A DNA stretch of 64,000 bases from Megamerina dolium (taxonomy: Eukaryota > Arthropoda > Insecta > Diptera > Megamerinidae), in NCBI GenBank assembly GCA_963854835.1, contig OY978526.1, positions 86,604,846-86,668,845 on the forward strand, read 5' to 3'. Below the pieces are notes generated by a model. The model was not told where the DNA came from. It made no database searches and worked only from the letters and a program-made list of their open reading frames with translations. Shown one piece after another: positions 11,240-23,830 of this stretch; the first letter of the stretch is position 1; every line of letters begins with the position of its first letter. The translations under genes and the position numbers were made by a program.

Positions 11240-14200
11240 CTTTTTCGATCAAAAGTAGAATCAAGAAATTTAAAAAATCATATGTAAAATTACATATAGG
11301 ATAGTTTAAGTCTTTCGAGACCCATATTAAAATACATCAAGGATTATTTTGTCGAAACATTTTAACCCTCTAACGACCACTCGTATGGGTTATTTTGTAC
11401 CTTTTTTCGAAAAATCCACTCAAAGTCAACATTTGGGTGGAATTCAAGGGTTAAAGTTTTCCACAAAAATATTCTCCAGAAAATTGCACTATAGGTCATC
11501 AACAACAATTAACTTCTACGAGTTATAGGGAAGATGTAAAAACGAATTTGAACTTTAAGTACATAATTTTTTAGAATCTATTGTATTGTGTGATACGTCC
11601 ATGCTAAAATTTGAGTGTCATTGTCTCGGGGGTGAATCAAACTAATGTCAAATGTAATGTTAGCATTTGGCTAAAGTAATAAAAGCGCTAATCCCTTTCT
11701 TCTCCACAATTTTTTTACAGTGCTTTGAAATTTGGTTTTTTCGCTCAAAAGTAGAATCAAGAAATTTGAAAAATCATATGTAAAATTACATTTAGGTTAG
11801 TTCTTGTCTTTCTGGACCCATATTAAAATTATCCAGGGATTATTTGCTCGGAACATTTTAACCCTCTAACTACAACCCATATGGGTTGTTTTGGGCCTTT
11901 TTCGTAAAATCAACTAAAATTCAACATTTGGGAGGAGGTCAAGGGTTAAAATTGTCGACACAAATATTCTCCAAAGAATTTCACTATGGGTACAATGTAA
12001 ATGACGAATTTAGACTTTACGTACTTAATTTTTATACCCTGCATAATGCAATATGCATGGTATATTCATTTCGGTCAGATGTTTGTGTCCACTTAAAGGA
12101 ATCTCCGGAGATATAGACATAGATATATATTCGTGATCAGCGTCGATTAAATTTTCGATTTAACGATGTCCGTCCGTCCGTCTGTCTGTCACCTGGCTGG
12201 TTCGCACGATAACTTGAGTAAATATTGAGCTATTTCGATGAAATTTGGCATAAGTAATCTATGATCCAAGGGTACGGAGGGGATTGATATTGGGCATGAT
12301 CGGTCAATAACCACGCCCACACCAAGCATTCAAAGCGACTAACCTCGAAATTTTCAAAATCTTTAACTTGCTATAACTCACATAATATACCACTTGGGAC
12401 AACAATATTTGGCACATAGACTTATATTATACTACTCTATAACCTCGCCAAAAGTGGTTGAGCCACGCCTACTTTTGAGCGTAGCTCTCATACAAAGTGT
12501 CTGTACTTCTTTAAAATTGAAACAGCTGTAACTTCTACAATCTTCTGTCCAGAATAACCATAATTGACACTTAGATTAACATGGTAGTCGGAAATAATAT
12601 GGCAGAAAATCAGTGTGCCACGCCCACTCCTTTTTGGGTCTCCCATACAAAGTTGCGGAAATTAAAAAAAATGTTACCGGTTATAACTTGTAAACTATTC
12701 AGCGTAGAATAACGAGATTTAAGGTGTGGATTAGTATTGTATGAGCAACTAGGCTCACAGAAAATGGGCGCACCACGCCCACTGTTTATTGTAGCCCCCA
12801 TAGAAATTTTAAATTGAAACAGCTGTAACTTCGGCAATCTTCTGCCTAAAATAACGATAATTGACACTTAGATTAATATCGTAGTCGGCAAAAATGTGGC
12901 AGATAATCAGTGTACCACGCCCACTCCTTCATGAGTCTCCCATACAAAGTCAAGGGAATTAAACTAAAACCTTTAAGCTCCATAACTTACAAACCATTTA
13001 GCGTAGGACAACGAGATTTAAGGTATGGATTAGTATTGTAGGAGCAACTAGGCTCACAGAAAATGGGCGCACCACGCCCACTGTTTATCGTAGCCGCCAT
13101 ACAAATTTTAAATTGAAACAGCTGTAACTTCGGCAATCTTCCGTCTAGAATAACCATAATTGACACTTAAATTAATATCGTAGTCGGCAAAAAGCTGGCG
13201 GAAAATCAAAGTGCCACGCCCACTCGTTCATGAGTCTCCCATACAAAGTAAAGGGAATTAAACTAAAATTATAAGCTCCATAACTTACAAACCATTTAGC
13301 GTAGGACAACGAGATTTAAGGTATGGATTAGTATTGTACGAGCAACTTGGCTCACAGAAAATGGGCCCACCACGCCCACTGTTTATTGTAGCTCCCATAC
13401 AAATTTTAAATTGAAACAGCTGTAACTTCGGCAATCTTCTGTCTAGAATAACCATAATGGACACTTAGGTTAATATGGTAGTCGGAAATAATCTGGCGAA
13501 AAATCAGCGTACCACGCCCACTTCTAATTGGGGCTTACATATAAAGTTGAGGAAATTAAACAAAAATGTTAACCACCATAACTTAGAAATTATTCAACGT
13601 AGGACACCAAATTTAAGGTGTGGATTAACGTTGAAAAATTAATTGGATTTACTAGAAAGTGTTAAGACACGCCCACTTTTATATAGCTCCCATACTAAGC
13701 CTCGGAATTATCTTAAAATCCTTTTACTTCGTCAAAGTCAACCATATTTCGGGTGTAAATTAGTAGTATATGCAAAAATTGTTTCTCGAAAAGTGGAAAT
13801 AAAAGAAAAGTTGGATATTCGAGTAAACTTTTTATATATAAATCTACATATGCAGGGTATAGTTTGGTCGGCCCCAGCCGACTGTAAGGAGATTTTTTAG
13901 AATTCATTGCATCATGTGATAGCTCCATGCCACAATTTGAGGGTCATTATCTCGGGGGAAAAACAAACTAGTGTTAAACGATAGCATTTGACTACAGTAA
14001 CTACGTCAACATTTTTGTTACAGTGGTCTAAAATGTGATTTTTTCGCTCAAAAGTAGAATCAAGGAATTTGAAAAATCATATGTAAAATTATATTTAGGA
14101 TAGTTCTTGTCTTCGGAGACCCATATTAACAGTTTCCGAGGATTATTTTCTGGGACCACTTTAACCCTCCCCCTACCACCCATATGGGTTATTTTGACCT

Positions 14201-14438
14201 TTTTTTTTCAAAAAATCCACTAAAAATCAATATTTGGAAGGAGTTCAAGAGTTAAAGTTTTCCAAAAAAATATTCTCCAGAAAAATTTACTACTGGTCAC
14301 AAAAGACGTAAGATGTAAAAAAACGAATTTAGACTTAACGTACTTTATTTTTTAGAAACTATTCTATTGTGTTATGCTATCGTTTGAGGCTGGTTTGATT
14401 CACCCTCTAGACAATGACCCTCAAATTGTGTCATAGTG
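11240..14438 (+). repeat. Array of about 440-500 bp units, interrupted
   Basis: Three units share the box CAAAAGTAGAATCAAG (about 11250, 11747 and 14048). Each then has GACCCATATT, a TTAACCCTC...ATGGGTTRTTTTG segment, ATTCTCCA, and ACGAATTT...TTTTTTAGAA. Unit 2 is split by the 12034-13892 insertion. The array ends with an inverted copy of its own internal box: ACAATTTGAGGGTCATT at 13930 is matched by the reversed AATGACCCTCAAATTGTGTC near 14413, and it closes with CATAGTG. The right end matches the ends of the elements at 18294-18835 and 19878-20540, so array and elements are one family. No coding capacity is seen. Confidence 0.75.
12034..13892 (+). mobile_element. Unclassified repeat ending in ATACCCTGCAT, copy 2
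   Basis: Same element as 3841-5440, in the same orientation, with identical ends: left T5 then ATACCCTGC, right GTAAGGAGA then T6. It is longer than copy 1 because it has three instead of two CTCACAGAAAATGGG internal units (12754, 13053, 13351; period 298-299 bp), while its CCGT tract is shorter. It is inserted into a T6 run of an array unit; the uninterrupted unit reads CATAATTTTTTAGAATC near 11572. The total T count fits a duplication of five T. Confidence 0.85.
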
Positions 14439-14441
14439 TAA

Positions 14442-16510
14442 TCACTACTCAGAAAAAGTAAATACAAATACTTAATTACATATAATCCAAAAATGACTCA
14501 TATGTGTAGTTAGAGAACAAGCAATTTTGTAAAAGGCAAACTTCATTTAAATAAATGTTTTGCTACATGAAAACGATCAATAAACTACATATTACAGCTA
14601 TGACATTTTATTTACTGATACAGAGTTTACATTACTCAATGGTATTAGTGCTCATGTGTGTTTACAAATGAATTGCTTTCAAAAAAATTTAAAGCATACA
14701 AGCACACTTATACATATATAAATACAACCACAATTGTATGTAGTTGCAACTGACATTTGAAGAAAGTATGTAACTTGAGTAGAAGAGTAAAAGTAAATGC
14801 TTTAATATATATACTACATAGAAGTATTTGTGAATAAGATGCACTTGAACAATACGTAACCATAACGACAATCATTTTCTTTATATAAAGATAAAATTGT
14901 ATGCATCTGTTATGCTTGTGCTTGTACATATAAGCTTATGTATGTATACAAAACTGCAAAAAGAAGATAATCATAATCAGAAATCATAGAAACAGACCAA
15001 CCAACATATACATAACATACTTCAACATTTTGTGTAAGACACTTGTAAACTTCTAAGGCAATCATAAATCTCTCTGTTAACCACACACAAAAGCAATCAC
15101 CACAATATTGACCCTTGCAGTGCTCTTGATGCTTATATGCAGGATGCAGTAATCTGAAATAGAATACATAAATGCTTTCACTGCCAACTGCACTATATGC
15201 CATGCTACAGACAAAGCACACACACTTTGATTCTACCTAACATTACAAAGGCCGAGGTTAAGCATTCAATTCAACTGATTGATGCCACTAATACTGCTAC
15301 TATTTAATGTTGATTTTACTGTGATCTTTATTTATTTAAGACAAAACAATTGCCGCTTTTTATTTGATGTATGCCTCTTTGAGGCTTTTATGTGTTCTCA
15401 CCGACATGTCATTCATTCATATGTGGCACTTATAAGACCCAAAGGGCTCTTTGGACCCTAACTTCTCTTCCACTACTGTTGTGCGTGTTAAATTTTGGAC
15501 AGTATTAATCACAAACATGTACACATGCATATACAGACATCTTAAATCATTCAGCCATACACAAATATACAGTACATAAACTGTATAAAGTAGCATAAAA
15601 TTACTACATTAATTTCATCACTCATAAAGTGAATATTACTATCGTGGTGTTTGGAAATAAATGGAGCTTATATTTGTACTAAAGATTTTCATAATTTCAT
15701 ATATCTATTTATACGATAGTATAGTCTAGCATCACTGTAACAAGATTAAACAAGCTATTGCCTACGATATTTCGGATTCTAGTACTAAAACTCTATAATT
15801 AATTTAACTTTAAAGCTGTTTGTGTAAAAGAATTGAACGACAGACTACAATATAGTGGTTTTTATTTCACCATATACATATTTAGTTTATTGATATTTTA
15901 CTAACCACATAATAATACCATAATGTGGTACCATTAATAACATTTTCACACAACATAGAGAAGGAAGCCTTAAATATTTGCGGTATTTCCACGTTCGGTA
16001 TATACACCATACGTATCATAACGAATATTTATTTCTGGCGCCATTACAGACACTCAATATAATTGATTTGACATATTTTATTTCATCCTTAACAATTAAA
16101 TATCTGCAAAATGCTGGGTGGTGGTGAGAGTATAAATGATATGTAGCCATATATAAACAATACAAGTCGTTAAATCAGCAAAATGATAATAATCAGTAGA
16201 AATGAGTATGAAATAAATTTATACAAGCATAGTTTTGTACTGCAAAACTCAATTCATGTGTACATAGTTGGAATGAAATTGATAGCATGGGTAATGTGCC
16301 TTGACACTATTAACAAAAATAAAGATTAATAACTTTAAAACTATTTTTAATGATATAATAAGTCCTTCACGGCTATACTTCCATGGCTATACTTTTTTTC
16401 AAATCAAAGTAAGGCAGAAGCACATGTCGCAAAAAATTATTGTTTACACAAATAATTGTTTATGGTGACTGAATATGATCGAGAAATGTGAAAACTAAAA
16501 AAGAAGTACT
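14442..16510. other. AT-rich non-coding DNA
   Basis: Nothing recognisable as a gene or repeat. The longest open frame (minus, 14910-15221) is low-complexity with no domain. Confidence 0.5.
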
Positions 16511-16522
16511 AGATGCGTGACT

Positions 16523-16920
16523 TTTTTTTTCTCTTTTAAACTCCTAATTGGAGTATAGGGCCTCCACAAGGCTTCTCCATCGCACACGGTTTTGGGCAGT
16601 TGATCTAGCGCCTTCCCATGTGATGTCGGCAGCAGCTAGCTCACCTAATGTTGATCGTCTCCAGGTGTTTCTTGGTCGTCCGCGGCCTCTGCTCCCTTGC
16701 GGATTTCACTGAAGCGACATTCGCGTGATGCTATCTGGTTGATTTCTTAGCGTGTGGCCAATCCAGCGCCACTTTCTACACTTAATCTGGATCAGCATGG
16801 GCTCTTCGCTCGTCAGACGCCATAGTGCCTCGTTCGAAATAGTATTAGGCCAGAAAATTCTACAAATGATCCTCAAACACTTGTTGACGAAAGCTTGCAG
16901 TCTCTGCGTGATGGAGTTCG
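16523..16920 (-). mobile_element. 5'-truncated LINE 3' end with 12 bp TSD
   Basis: AGATGCGTGACT flanks the insert exactly (16511-16522 and 16921-16932), and T8 at the left is the minus-strand poly(A) tail. The sequence is collinear with the 3' part of the LINE at 8452-9347: both carry the 'tagggcctcnacaag', 'ctctgctcccttgcgg' and 'ctgcgtgatgg' boxes on the plus strand. It therefore holds only the C-terminal coding part (reverse complement of the GRP...TW region) and the 3' UTR. The sharp duplications and 5' truncation are textbook target-primed reverse transcription. It is non-functional. Confidence 0.9.
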
Positions 16921-16932
16921 AGATGCGTGACT

Positions 16933-17354
16933 AATGACTACTAAATCGGTTTACATCTCCCTCTAACGTTCGCGTGCGGAAAGTTAAGGACCTAATACAT
17001 AGGAATATCCATAAATATCCAGCAGAAAAATAAGGTGATCTCCTTCATATGTAGAAATATAATGGAATACTGTGAGGATCTCCTTAAGGTTATGCCCGTG
17101 TATACATCCATATGAATCGTGCTATTTTCACCGATTTTGGATTTAAATTTTTTTCAATATAAATATTTATCCAAAATTCTTGTATATTGATTAAAAATAT
17201 GGTTGTTAATTTCTTCCCCAAATTTGTAAATAAGCATATGCTTATTTCAGTTTAATTGGCACACACTCTGCACTAACAAAATGGCTTTCTCTGTAATCTC
17301 ACAAAGCAGAAAAATAATAAGAAAAAATGGAATTAATCGATTAAACGATAATTA

Positions 17355-17398
<44 letters not shown>

Positions 17399-17450
17399 TA
17401 CATATATATATATATATATATAAATATACATATATATATATATATAAATA

Positions 17451-17521
<71 letters not shown>

Positions 17522-18290
17522 TATACTATATATGACTATACACTGCTCATGCCAGATAGTAAAATTGAGTGAATGTGTTCATAAATGCAATTATTTTATT
17601 TCTTTAAATTTCTCCTTCGTATTTCGTAGCAGTAACAGAATTTGCATAAAAAATGCATTTTCTTGCTTGGTAGACTATTTGAATATACAGTTGTACATAC
17701 ACACGTACACATAACGGTGAAGAATAGTGAATGTGAATGTGATTGTGTATGTGAATTGTGAATTATTAGTTCGTTTGCTTTTTCTCAAGTAATGGATATG
17801 GGCAAAGGAAATTTACGCATAAATTGCATTGACCTATTTATTGCTACAACCTGCTCACCCACTCACACATATATGTCAAATGGTCACCAGTCCAAGTGAA
17901 TGAATGTAATGTAGACAACCAGCAAAATAACGATTTTATAGTAAGGTTGCTCACGTTAGAATACACACAGCTACACACACACACACATACATATTAGTGT
18001 ACATCAGTCCTATATATTCATATACATTAAGAATATAATAATATAGTTAAATCGTTTAAGCATAAAGTATATGATTATGCAGATTTTATATGAACACTCA
18101 TATTGTATATATTTTCCTTTTTTTCTCAAAGATTATATAAAACTAACATTTATCACAATATTTCAATATATTACATATGAGTACTAAAATTCATCTGCTG
18201 TGCTTAATTTCAGCCAATGCACTATTTTCACCGTCTGCTGTTTCTGATGCATTTAATTTAAATATGTAATTTTAAATTTAGCTGCAAATG
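16933..18290. other. Non-coding, contains long (TA)n
   Basis: Apart from the TA microsatellite at 17357-17532 and a short CA tract near 17971-17986, no feature is recognised. The Tyr/Ile open frame across the microsatellite is a translation artefact. Confidence 0.55.
17357..17532. repeat. (TA)n microsatellite, about 175 bp, with AAATATAC/GCAT interruptions
   Basis: Almost pure TA alternation interrupted by three short ATAAATATRCATATA breaks. A self-complementary tract of this length can extrude and is prone to length error. Confidence 0.95.
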
Positions 18291-18293
18291 TTA

Positions 18294-18835
18294 CACTGTG
18301 ACACAGTATTTGTGGGAGCGGAATGATGTCACCTTAAGACGAAAGACCTAAACCCATATAGTAATACCTCCAAATTTGTTTGCATCCTTAGGCAAAATTC
18401 TATTATGGCCATATTCAATTCGTAATTTTTTACCTGAGTGCTGTACATATAGTCAAATTTTAAAGGGAATAATTTTGTAGAACCTTTTAACCCATTAGCT
18501 CTCTCACGAAATGGTCGTTTTGACCGCTCTTTCGGAGAGTCTGAGTAAAATGGCATTTGGGAGGGTTAAAATATTTTAGAAAATTATTCGCCGGGAAATT
18601 TCACTACATGTATTCTCAGACAAAATCTTTACACAAAGAATATAAAATCCACAGAAAATAAAAAGCAAATATGCAAATTTTTTATGCATTCTACTATAAT
18701 TTACGATATGTAGGTACCCAAACAATATATTTTGCTTCGATATGATATTAGGTTTTTCTATATGGGTCTAGATCTTTCGTCCTGAGGTGGAATTATTGCA
18801 CCCCCAGACAATGACCCTCAAACTGTGCCATAGTG
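18294..18835 (+). mobile_element. TIR element, CACTGTG...CATAGTG, TTA duplication
   Basis: The left end reads TTA-CACTGTGACACAG and the right end CTGTGCCATAGTG-TTA. The terminal inverted repeats extend inward about 80-100 bp: GACGAAAGACCTAAACCCAT (left, 18338-18357) is matched by an inverted GACGAAAGATCTAGACCCAT near 18763-18782. TTA at 18291-18293 and 18836-18838 is the presumed 3 bp target duplication. There is no transposase frame, so this is a non-autonomous (MITE-like) copy. CACTR ends plus a 3 bp duplication fit CACTA-type elements. The CACTATGG heptamer also resembles Transib ends, but Transib makes 5 bp duplications. The superfamily remains open. Confidence 0.7.
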
Positions 18836-18838
18836 TTA

Positions 18839-19874
18839 TTTTAATAAATACTAATACAACACACATTACCCCATATAATCCATGACGAGAAGCGAATTAG
18901 TTTAGGTCAAAAGAATTATTGGAAATCGAATAAAACTTAATTCGTTTACAAAGAAACGAAGAGTTATAAGTAATTATGTGAATATTGCGAAAATCAAAAT
19001 ATTTCTCATTTTTATATTATGCCATATTTTTTGCAAATATTTTTCTTATGTATTCACTGTATTTTCTGTATTGGTATAAACGATTAAGCTTTTGGTGTTA
19101 TTTTACTCCAATTTTTGAAATTGGTTGCTTGAAATTAGAAATCAGAACTGATAGCATATAGGCATCTTTTGGCAATATTCAATGCAATAAGGAGAAATAT
19201 AACTCCAATTGTGAACATAAACTCATACCTATATGAAAAAAGAGAGCTAAATTTACACATAATCATTCAAATTAAAAGCTATAATTCGAAAATAAATGTA
19301 TTAGTTTAAGCTGTTTAATGAAAGAAATTTAATATTTTTGCAAGTAATATGAATTCGATACGAATTGCTGTGAATAAGTGTACTATTTGTTAGTTTATTA
19401 AACACGATATAGAAGTATGTATGTGTGAAAAATTACTACTGTTTGACATTAAAAAATATGTAAGAAGATTGTAAAAATTTCCAACTAATGGAAAAGATAA
19501 GATATAAAATGATTGTAACCATATTCACAGCTCTGTAGTTACTCTACCGCTCCTTTAAGACTATAATAAATTGCAAGTATTATGTCCTTTTCACTACAAA
19601 TGTTCAACACTATCAGAGGAAAACATTCTATTGTATGATGAGAATAGGTAAATAATTGCTACCGCCATTCCCATGTTATATCATATCTAAATCTTCATAT
19701 AATTACAAGAATTTTCATTACAATTTATATAGCTTACTTTGTCCAACTCCACAACACACCTAAACAAGGGTATTAGTATTGAGAGAGAACTGTGCAAATT
19801 AAAAAATTTTTTTCCACCTAGAAGAGTGAAAGATGATTTGGCGTAGAGTTCTTAATTTGTTAGACAATGAAAAA
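18839..19874. other. AT-rich non-coding DNA
   Basis: Nothing recognised between two members of the same TIR family. Confidence 0.5.
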
Positions 19875-19877
19875 TTA

Positions 19878-20540
19878 CACTGTGACACAATTTCATGGTT
19901 ATTGTCCGTGAGGTAAAGCGAAAGTAAAATTTCAATTTGAAGAGCGAGCAATAGGATCAGCAGTGAAGTCACATATGGACATCATTTGTAACTCAGTTTC
20001 TGATGATAGCGATGATTGCGATACTAATATCCTAAGTGCCAAATCATCAATCTCGAAAAGAGCTAGAGTTGTATTTATGAACAAAATGTAGGAATAAAAG
20101 AATGCATAAAAATGTTTCATATCTCAAGGGGGACATATTTGCTTTTTTATTTTCTATGTACTTTTACATTCTTTGTATAAAGATTTTGTCTGAATATACC
20201 TCTAATGAAATTTTCCGGCGAATAATTTTCTAGAATATTTTAATTCCCTAGTGACTTGCGAAATGCTATTTTATTCAAAATTTCCTAAGGAGGGGTCAAA
20301 ATGACCCTTTCATAAGAGAGCTAATGGGTTAAAATATTCTACAAAATTATTTCTCATGTAATTTTACTATACGCAACCAAACAACATATTTTGCTCCAAT
20401 ATGTATTTTAACCCTTTTTTCGACTTATTCTAAAAGTACTCAGGCAAAAAGTTACAAATTTAAAATGGTCTTAAAAAAAAATTTGGTCTAAGATTTGGCA
20501 AAAAGATTTGGAGAATCATTACACCCCCAGAAATACTATG
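19878..20540 (+). mobile_element. TIR element related to 18294-18835
   Basis: The left end TTA-CACTGTGACACAAT and the right end CTATG-TTA (20541-20543) match the element at 18294, with a short deletion just inside the right end (CCCCCAGA joins AATACTATG). Its internal segment is inverted relative to that element: GAGAGCTAATGGGTTAAAA (20312-20330) and TAAAGATTTTGTCTGAATAT (20177-20196) are reverse complements of boxes at 18480-18640. No coding capacity. Confidence 0.6.
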
Positions 20541-20543
20541 TTA

Positions 20544-21992
20544 CTGCGTATATAAATGCATATATTTATATATAGATCGACTTAGTATATATAAGGTGTT
20601 TAACAATATGATCATTTTCATAATATTAAATTTTATAAATTTTTAGTAATTTTGACAAAAAAGGAAGGCATAAAGGCATCGTTTTATCGAAGCACCCAAT
20701 GTCGTGCATCAGGCATTTAGAAATATCAGCAAGTAATATCACGTGTTGAAATTTATTGTAAAGTACCCCATACGCATGTACATACACATATATTGAATAA
20801 TAGTAAAAATTCTTCATAAAAAATTCTATTCCACGTACATATATAGAATTCATTCATAAAAATATTTACTAATTCACACATTTACTATTTCACATATACA
20901 TATGTATACTAATTATGTGATCTTATTTCAATTTAATTCGCTATGTTAACTTACAGCATTTGCTCTCCTGGTTATGGCATTGCTCTCTTCAAAATCTCTG
21001 TATACTGAAACTCTGTTAAGTGACTCTGATATTATAATAAAAAAAAAGCTCAAATGCCAAAGTTGGACTTCTCTGGTATTAATTATGGTATTAATGGTAT
21101 TAATTATGTGATCTTATTTCAATACATTTGCTATGTTAATTTAAAGTATTTGCTCTCTTCAAAATCTCAGTATACTGCAACTTTGTTAAGTGACTCTGAT
21201 ATTTTTATCAGAAAAAAGCTTAAATATCCAAAGTAGAACTTCTCTAGTATTAAAAGTTCTCTGATACAAGTCAGCTAATAATTATATGTACAATAGAAGA
21301 AAATATAAATTTTGATTTATAAGTACCCCGTATCAAGGATTCGAAACTGGTGTATGTATTGTCAAATATATTATTAAATGAGTACATATTAAACCATATG
21401 TATATATGATAAAAGTACTCTAAAGTAAAAAAAAAAACGCACAATCTAATAAATCTACGTCTACTCAAATGTTTCAAGTTCGCATTAAGAACTTTATTTT
21501 ATTATTTCTTATACTTCTCTATATGATATGCGCATACAAATAAGTAAGTAAATATTTATAATACGAGTACTGAGAAAAATGTTGCGTAAGAATATTTATT
21601 ATTACCTACAACCTTTTGAATGAATGACAATCAATGGATGGAGAATGGTAATACAAAGATCAGACTGATATTAAACTTAGAATAGATTGCACGTCTGCTA
21701 GCCTGTAGTCATTATTTTATATTAATATTTTGCACGTGCAACATGCAAAGTTCAAATTCGATTGAATTGCTTTTTTTTTGCCAAATCCGTTTGATTATAT
21801 TTGAGAATATTATTAATCTTGCTCAAGGCGATTTTATTTATGTTTCATAATTTATTTATTTTATTTTTAGTGAATTTACTTTGTGATTACTCAAATGATA
21901 GCAACTTGAATTAAATGTTACTCATACGTCACATAATACAATTTTTGTTTTGGCACCCATGGTGACCAATTAATTAATAAAAGTGCAACAAT
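20544..21992. other. Non-coding with one tandem duplication
   Basis: A unit of about 190 bp is tandemly duplicated: AATTATGTGATCTTATTTCA starts at 20911 and again at 21102, and both copies share CTCTTCAAAATCTC, GTTAAGTGACTCTGATAT and AAAAAAGCT boxes, ending near 21250. No gene is recognised. Confidence 0.7.
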
Positions 21993-22229
21993 GACAGTAG
22001 ACAGTAGCCAGACAGTAGACAGTAAACAGTAGCCAGACAGTAAACAGTAGCCAGACACTACATAGTTTCCAGACAGTAGAGAGTAGATAGACAGTAGGCA
22101 GTAGCCAGACAGTAGAGACAGTACACAGGAGCCAGACAGTAGAGACAGTACACAGTAGCCAGACAGTAGAGACAGTAGTCAGACCGTAGTCAGACAGTAG
22201 ACAGTAGTCAGACAGTAGACAGTAGTAGT
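21993..22229 (+). repeat. Minisatellite of (GACAGTAGNCA)-type units
   Basis: About 240 bp of variable ACAGTAG, AGCCAGACAGTAG and AGTCAGACAGTAG words in higher-order mixtures. All frames are low-complexity; no coding or transposon features are seen. Confidence 0.9.
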
Positions 22230-23504
22230 GACATAATATTGTACAAGAAATCTGAATACCACATTATGGTGACCATTAAAGCATTCTGATAGTACTATTT
22301 TGGGTACTAATTATGATAATGGTTGGCATTGCCATTTTTACACCAATAATTTTCTGTCATGCGGATTTTATGATATTTTTAAAATGATAAGTTCTTTTAT
22401 TATAGGTTTTAATTCGTTTAATGGTAACGTTGGTCATCTTCATCTTCAAAGGAAAAAGTGGGTCAATACAGCAGTCGTTCCAAGATCACATATATCGGTC
22501 ACACACTCACGATGCATAGACTCTCCTACGTAGGAGATGTGTATTTTGGTTTTCACAATAGCTTTCAACATTTTTTCATAACAATTTCCTTAAATTGATA
22601 CATTTACTCACGTACTCTAGTTTAACAATTACTTGTCGACAGTTCTAACTAAAATATTTGGCATTTAGAATTTAGTTCTTGTTTAAAGAAGAAAAGTAAA
22701 CATCTGAAATATGACAAAAAAGCAATATGATTTCTAAATTTCGTAAGCTGAGACAAGTACAACAGCATATAGTAAACAAATAAGTACACACCCAAAATGG
22801 CATCAAAATTCACCATGTCTACTTTTGTTTCGAAGTTGCCTAGAAATTTGAAGCTCAACAAAAACTTTCTACTAAGCCAAAGTCGAAATATTAATTGTTG
22901 CCGCAAACTTTTTATGAGTGACTTTTCAGCTTTATGATTTTTGAAATTTCTACGTGAGCACATACTCACGTAGTATTCTAGTAGCGATTAGTTTGTGTTG
23001 TTGTATCCTTTATTTTTGTCTCTTCATACGAATACACTTTAATTTATTTGGGTTTAGTTCTTTGTTTGCCATTTACTCATAATGCATGTGTGCACATTTT
23101 AATTCTGAACTAAAATTGTAGACCAATTTAATTTTAATTTAGTATATTTAGTCAATTTGTAAGATCATATTCTCTGTATAGCTGTGATATTTTCATATGA
23201 TGCAATAAAACAATGTAGAACTCTGACCATAGTAAAAAAGACCAAGTTCCTCTACTGGTAGACCTGTGAGTAATGATCGACTTAACGGTGACTTAACGGT
23301 GACTTAAAGAAATTCGAATGATGATTGCGAATCATATAGCTCACGCACATAAGTGTTTACCAATGATTCAAAATATGTTATAATTCTATAAATTCACCTT
23401 CCTCGTATGTGTGTGTTGATTCATCTATTCGTGGCTATAGATGGGTATAGCATTTGCTTTGTTTACTCGCCAAATAAATGATTAATATTGATCTTGGTTC
23501 AATT
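22230..23504. other. AT-rich non-coding DNA
   Basis: No gene recognised. A short direct repeat, ACTTAACGGTG, is seen at about 23280-23303. Confidence 0.5.
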
Positions 23505-23830
23505 AGGTTAGTGTGGCTGCTCGCTCTCTCTCTCTAATGATAGGGTACACGTAGGCAAGATCAAGACCCATTGTTTTACCATGCTTATATTCATTTCATC
23601 GAAACTACCCACTAAATCAACCAGAGGTTTGCGAGGAACCTCAGTGTGCTACCGATATCATTGTTTGAGCTAAATGTCATCCAAATGAGAATGATCTTGT
23701 AATTTTTAAGGTTTTTGCAAAGGACAAGGTTTGTATGCAGCAGATGAATACGAGTTCTTCTCTTCGTCCCTGCAGCTCTTCACAAAATCATAGACGAAAT
23801 TGCCGAAATCTAATTTCGCAGCGTGACAGA
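23505..23830 (-). mobile_element. Probable LINE or SINE 3' end with AACCTAAT tail
   Basis: Read on the minus strand, about 23585 down to 23507 gives AAAACAATGGGTC, CCTACGTGTACCCTAT, GCAGCCACACTAACCTAAT. This is collinear with the 3' tail of the SINE at 45473-45777 (CACAATGGGCC, CCTAAGCGTGTCCTCT, GGCAGCCACATAACCTAAC). A shared 3' end is the usual link between a SINE and its partner LINE. The part upstream on the minus strand has no confident protein match, so the boundaries are soft. Confidence 0.45.

Noticed and set aside
17281..17535. 84-codon open frame
   Set aside because: Mostly Tyr-Ile repeats read from the TA microsatellite.
21993..22229. CRISPR-like array
   Set aside because: Units lack fixed repeats separated by unique spacers, and the genome is eukaryotic; it is a minisatellite.
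23300..23460. Third copy of the duplicated non-coding segment
   Set aside because: Only two short words (TGCGAATCATATA and GTTGATTCATC) resemble 465-560; no continuous collinearity.
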